The notes beneath the pieces were generated by a model. It was given only the letters and a program-made list of their open reading frames with translations. It had not been told where the DNA came from and searched no databases. Of a DNA stretch of 9,029 nt, positions 6,474-9,029 are shown one piece after another. This DNA comes from a bacterium UBP9_UBA1432. GTDB lineage: Bacteria; Vulcanimicrobiota; Xenobia; Xenobiales; Xenobiaceae. The DNA lies in NCBI GenBank assembly GCA_002329445.1, contig DCTU01000106.1, positions 352-9,380 of the forward strand, read 5' to 3'. Each line of letters opens with the position of its first letter. Within the stretch, counting starts at the first letter, position 1. The position numbers were made by a program, and so were the translations under genes.

Positions 6474-7793
6474 ATGGAGATTCGGCCTACCACTGCGACC
6501 CCGGTGAGCACGGGTGCCGCAAACACCGGCGCAGCACGTCCGGCAGCCGACAAGCAGCCCCAGGAGATCTTCGTCTCCTCCGACGGAGGCCCGGTCAACC
6601 TCATCATCCAGCATCAGGACAAAGAGAAGCTCGAGAGCCTCAAAGCCTCGATCCTGGCCCGGAACCCCGAGAACCAGGTGACCGCCGAGCTCCCCCTGAT
6701 CAACGGTTTCGCCGTGCAGGTCACCCCGGGCAAGGACGGAAGCATCCTCCCCGACCTGAGCAAGGTCGCCGGGACCGGGACCGCCATCAGCCTGGACCAG
6801 AAGATCGGGATCCCCGAAGGCGAGATGCCCGAAGTGATCGACACCTTCCGGCCCCTGATGGACAACGCCAACCAGACTCTGGGTGTGGACAAGCTGCACG
6901 CCAAGGGAATCACCGGCAAGGGCGTCACCGTCTGCGTGATCGACACCGGCATCGCCCAGCACCCGGACGTGAAGGACCGCATCATCGGCTTCAAGGACAT
7001 GGTCAACGGCAAGGCTGAGGCCTACGACGACCAGGGCCACGGCTCGCACTGCGCCGGCATCGTCGCCGGTTCCGGCGTCAGCTCGGAAGGCAAGTTCAAG
7101 GGCGTGGCCCCCGAGGCCAGCCTGGTCGGCGTGAAGGTCCTGGACGCGCAGGGTTCCGGCAGCTTCTCCAACGTCATCAAGGGCATCCAGTGGGCCGTCG
7201 AGAACAAGGAGCAGTTCTCCATCGACGTGATCAGCATGTCCCTGGGTGGCCGCGCCAGCCAGAGCGCCGAGAACGACCCCGTGGCCCAGGCGGTTGAAGC
7301 CGCGCACGCTGCTGGCATCACCACCGTGGTGGCCGCCGGCAACGAAGGCCCTCGTGGCGGCACGATCGGCACCCCGGCCATCGCCCCCAACATCATCACC
7401 GTCGGCGCCCAGGACGACAAGGGAACCCTGACCCGTGAAGACGACGGCCTGGCCTACTTCTCCAGCCGCGGTCCGACCACCGTCGACAAGCTGACCAAGC
7501 CCGACATCCTGGCCCCTGGCGTGAACATCACCTCCCTTTCCAACCGCGGCAACGGCTATGTGTCCATGTCGGGCACCTCGATGGCCACCCCGTTCGCGGC
7601 AGGCGTCGCGGCCCTGATGCACCAGGTCAAGCCGGAGATCAGCCCCAGCCAGGTCAAGGAAGTCATGATGCAGAACGCCGACTCCCTGCCGCCGGTGAAC
7701 GGCAAGCCCCTGGACGCCAACCAGCAGGGCAAGGGCGTTGTCGACCCCATCCAGAACGTCGAGACCCTGACCGGTCAGAAGTTCGACGCCTAG
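6474..7793 (+). CDS. Subtilisin-like serine protease (S8) with I9-type propeptide, no signal peptide
   Basis: A 439-residue subtilase. Residues 1-32 are a low-complexity Thr/Ala/Gly/Pro-rich leader with no hydrophobic core. About residues 40-110 look like an inhibitor-I9 propeptide domain (VNLIIQHQD...; NGFAVQVTP), which normally chaperones folding and is then cleaved off. The catalytic domain shows Asp157 (VCVIDTGI), His189 (GHGSHCAG), oxyanion Asn290 (VVAAGNEGP) and Ser368 (GTSMATPFAAG), all in canonical context. The start is well supported: AAAGGAG lies at 6458-6464 with a nine-base spacer, and an in-frame TGA at 6456-6458 forbids a longer N-terminus. Absence of a Sec/Tat signal is therefore real in this sequence. 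The protease is intracellular, or is exported by another route. It is transcribed alone, between a terminator at each end. The substrate is unknown. Confidence 0.95.
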   Translation: MEIRPTTATPVSTGAANTGAARPAADKQPQEIFVSSDGGPVNLIIQHQDKEKLESLKASILARNPENQVTAELPLINGFAVQVTPGKDGSILPDLSKVAGTGTAISLDQKIGIPEGEMPEVIDTFRPLMDNANQTLGVDKLHAKGITGKGVTVCVIDTGIAQHPDVKDRIIGFKDMVNGKAEAYDDQGHGSHCAGIVAGSGVSSEGKFKGVAPEASLVGVKVLDAQGSGSFSNVIKGIQWAVENKEQFSIDVISMSLGGRASQSAENDPVAQAVEAAHAAGITTVVAAGNEGPRGGTIGTPAIAPNIITVGAQDDKGTLTREDDGLAYFSSRGPTTVDKLTKPDILAPGVNITSLSNRGNGYVSMSGTSMATPFAAGVAALMHQVKPEISPSQVKEVMMQNADSLPPVNGKPLDANQQGKGVVDPIQNVETLTGQKFDA

Positions 7794-7813
7794 ACAACCT
7801 GCCGGTTTGAGGG

Positions 7814-7831
7814 GGAGGGCCCCGGCCCTCC
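7814..7831 (+). terminator. Short GC hairpin just after the protease gene
   Basis: GGAGGGC-CCCG-GCCCTCC is a perfect 7-pair stem with a 4-base loop, 20 bases after the stop codon. It has no T-tract. It probably acts as an RNA 3'-end stabiliser or accessory to the stronger terminator downstream. Confidence 0.5.
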
Positions 7832-7850
7832 GCCCCGCTGACCGCTGATC

Positions 7851-7890
7851 GAAGACCTGGGATGTGAATCCCAGGTCTTCTTGTCTGTCT
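7851..7890 (+). terminator. Rho-independent terminator of the subtilisin gene
   Basis: GAAGACCTGGGA (7851-7862) pairs perfectly with TCCCAGGTCTTC (7869-7880) around the 6-base loop TGTGAA, followed by the T-rich TTGTCTGTCT. This is a classical intrinsic terminator, 57 bases after the stop codon. Confidence 0.9.
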
Positions 7891-7911
7891 GGCCCCACTG
7901 CCACGGACATG

Positions 7912-7947
7912 ACCACAGAGCGCACGGAGAACACGAAGAACCAGAAG
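7912..7947. repeat. Degenerate 9-base tandem repeat (CACRGAG type), four units
   Basis: Four consecutive 9-base units are visible: ACCACAGAG, CGCACGGAG, AACACGAAG, AACCAGAAG, decaying from left to right. A further possible relative, GCCACGGAC, lies about 10 bases upstream. They share a CAC-(A/G)-(G/A)-AG core. I recall CACAGAG/CACGGAG intergenic repeats from other bacterial genomes, but cannot verify kinship here. Confidence 0.55.
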
Positions 7948-8068
7948 TCAATCCTGGCTTTCATCACCAGAACCAAGACAACTGTTCAGGGCCGAACCCG
8001 GCTCTGCGGCCAAGACGGGCTCACGCGCCAGTTGCAGGGGCTCCCGGGGTGCCAGCCTTCCAGACATG

Positions 8069-8106
8069 TGAAGCGGGGGCCGGCCCGCAGGCCGACCCCC
8101 GCTTCA
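8069..8106 (-). terminator. Long hairpin downstream of the M15 peptidase gene
   Basis: TGAAGCGGGGG (8069-8079) pairs perfectly with CCCCCGCTTCA (8096-8106). Inside, past one C/A mismatch, CGGCC pairs with GGCCG around the loop CGCA. It lies 25 bases past the stop of the minus-strand gene. No T-tract follows on either strand, so it may be a Rho-dependent or bidirectional barrier or an mRNA 3'-end stabiliser rather than a classical terminator. Confidence 0.6.
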
Positions 8107-8130
8107 GGGGCGATCCCAGACCCGGAGGGG

Positions 8131-9029
8131 TCAGTATCCGGTGGCGTACTGGAAGTGCATCGGATCGTCGGGGACCTGCGAGAAGCCGTGGCTGGCCATG
8201 ATCTCGACGATCTGCTGGTAACGCTCGGTGGTGTTCGAGTTGTCGACCCCCATCGGATAGCGAGACGCGTTGATGTCGACGGCGATGGCCCAGGCGTGGG
8301 TGCTCCAGGAGGAGCCGCCGCGCTTCGTCCGCGGATTGTAGGTGCCGTCGAAGCTGGAGATCTCGTCGGAGAGCCCCCGAGCGTGGATCTCCTCGAAGGC
8401 CGCCTGCATGTCGTCGGCGATCTTCTCGTGCACCGTCACCGACACCATCTGGCCGTTGGGGCCGGCGGGCATCTCGCGGGTCACCAGGTTCGACGAGTCA
8501 CCCGGCTGCCCGAAGGTTGCCACGATCTCGTTGTAGCCGTGCGGCACCGGGATGCTGCCGCCGTTGCCGGCGGGGATGACCGAGGCCGCCTCGACCAGGG
8601 GAGCCGCCGAGCGGACCTGCGAGATCTCTTCGATGGCCTCCCCGGTCAGGCCCAAGGCCTGCCAGGAGCGCGCCTGGACGGCCAGGTTGTCGGTTCCCGT
8701 GGCCAGCCAGTCCTCGGCCGACATGTCCTGCCCGCCGCTGGAAGCCGTCCAGGCCTCCTTGGCCTGGGCCACCTCCACTCCGGCGTGACTGGTCAAGGCG
8801 GCGCGATACAGTTCGCCCACGTCGCCGCTGTAGGCCCGGGTGCCGCACGCGTTCTCGGTGTCTCCGTAGTAGGGTTCCTGGCCTTCCTGCCCCAGGAGCA
8901 TGGTGGCCACGCGCTGGTCGGAGCTGGGGTCCTGGACGGCGGCCAGGGCCACCGGACCGTACTCGCCCCACATGTTCCTGGCCTGCTCCATGGTCAGGTG
9001 CTGGTTGGGGTTGGCTTCCAGCCAGGCCT
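8131..9029 (-). CDS. M15-family (VanY/endolysin-like) zinc peptidase domain protein, N-terminus beyond window
   Basis: About 299 C-terminal residues are visible. The frame is open to the window edge, with codons upstream of the ATG at 8991 reading AWLEANPNQHLT, so that ATG is probably internal. Counting from it, residues 186-286 form an M15 (VanY/M15_4) peptidase. The zinc and catalytic pattern is SxHxxxxxxxD in STHAWAIAVD (H232, D239) and DxxH in DDPMHFQY (D276, H279). The preceding GTYNPRTKRGGSSW is typical of cell-wall endolysin-like members. Such enzymes cleave D,D- or L,D-peptide bonds in peptidoglycan stem peptides. Residues 1-140 form a helical Ala/Gln/Glu-rich region, with a pair of Tyr and a single Cys49, that I do not recognise. 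It may bind substrate or be a second enzyme domain. Any signal peptide lies outside the window. The gene converges on the subtilisin gene. Confidence 0.85.
   Translation of the reverse strand, partial: AWLEANPNQHLTMEQARNMWGEYGPVALAAVQDPSSDQRVATMLLGQEGQEPYYGDTENACGTRAYSGDVGELYRAALTSHAGVEVAQAKEAWTASSGGQDMSAEDWLATGTDNLAVQARSWQALGLTGEAIEEISQVRSAAPLVEAASVIPAGNGGSIPVPHGYNEIVATFGQPGDSSNLVTREMPAGPNGQMVSVTVHEKIADDMQAAFEEIHARGLSDEISSFDGTYNPRTKRGGSSWSTHAWAIAVDINASRYPMGVDNSNTTERYQQIVEIMASHGFSQVPDDPMHFQYATGY

Larger units (their letters stand above)
7891..8130. other. Intergenic region between convergent genes
   Basis: No frame here looks like a gene on either strand. The open plus frame through it encodes a basic low-complexity peptide and runs into the antisense of the peptidase gene. 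It holds a degenerate tandem repeat at 7912-7947 and a long hairpin at 8069-8106, both listed separately. The rest shows no structure I can assign. Confidence 0.6.

Noticed and set aside
7881..8201. Plus-strand open frame after the subtilisin gene
   Set aside because: It starts inside the terminator T-tract, covers the repeat and hairpin, and ends antisense to the M15 peptidase. There is no coding character.
1..9029. CRISPR array, tRNA/rRNA genes or insertion sequence
   Set aside because: I saw no regularly spaced repeats, no tRNA-like cloverleaf and no transposase motifs.

Overview
The window comes from a G+C-rich bacterial chromosome with mostly G/C third codon positions. It encodes the NAD(P)-linked, probably electron-bifurcating, [FeFe] hydrogenase HydABC, so the host is most likely an anaerobic or facultatively anaerobic, fermentative or syntrophic bacterium. 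The sequence alone does not identify the phylum.

Left end (1-1208, + strand): the 3' part of a tRNA-dihydrouridine synthase gene (DusB-like), then a complete class III-like sirtuin deacylase. Converging on these is a small minus-strand gene (1250-1678) for an unrecognised protein with about four membrane segments. A gene-free stretch of about 410 bases (1679-2091) lies between it and the hydrogenase operon and probably holds the operon's promoter or leader. It contains two short perfect palindromes.

Centre (2092-6260, + strand): a compact hydC-hydB-hydA operon. HydC (NuoE-like, one [2Fe-2S]) and HydB (NuoF-like, FMN, NAD-binding site and several Fe-S clusters) form the NAD(H)/flavin module. 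HydA carries the H-cluster and four accessory clusters. Together they should couple H2 turnover to NAD(H) and, if bifurcating, ferredoxin. Within hydB, three single-base insertions in about 60 bases replace roughly 19 residues with out-of-frame sequence before the frame is restored. This is either sequencing error or a hidden compensated mutation. A strong hairpin terminator closes the operon. No hydE/F/G maturase genes are present here.

Right end (6474-9029): a subtilisin-family protease with an I9-like propeptide but no signal peptide (+ strand), followed by a textbook rho-independent terminator. Next comes a 3' intergenic region with short degenerate CACRGAG-type tandem repeats and a long hairpin. 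Last is the C-terminal part of a minus-strand gene ending in an M15 (VanY/endolysin-like) zinc peptidase domain and running off the window edge.

No wholly new multi-gene system is evident. The points most worth checking are the cryptic triple frameshift in hydB, the altered acyl-specificity residues of the sirtuin, the leaderless subtilisin and the CACRGAG repeat.
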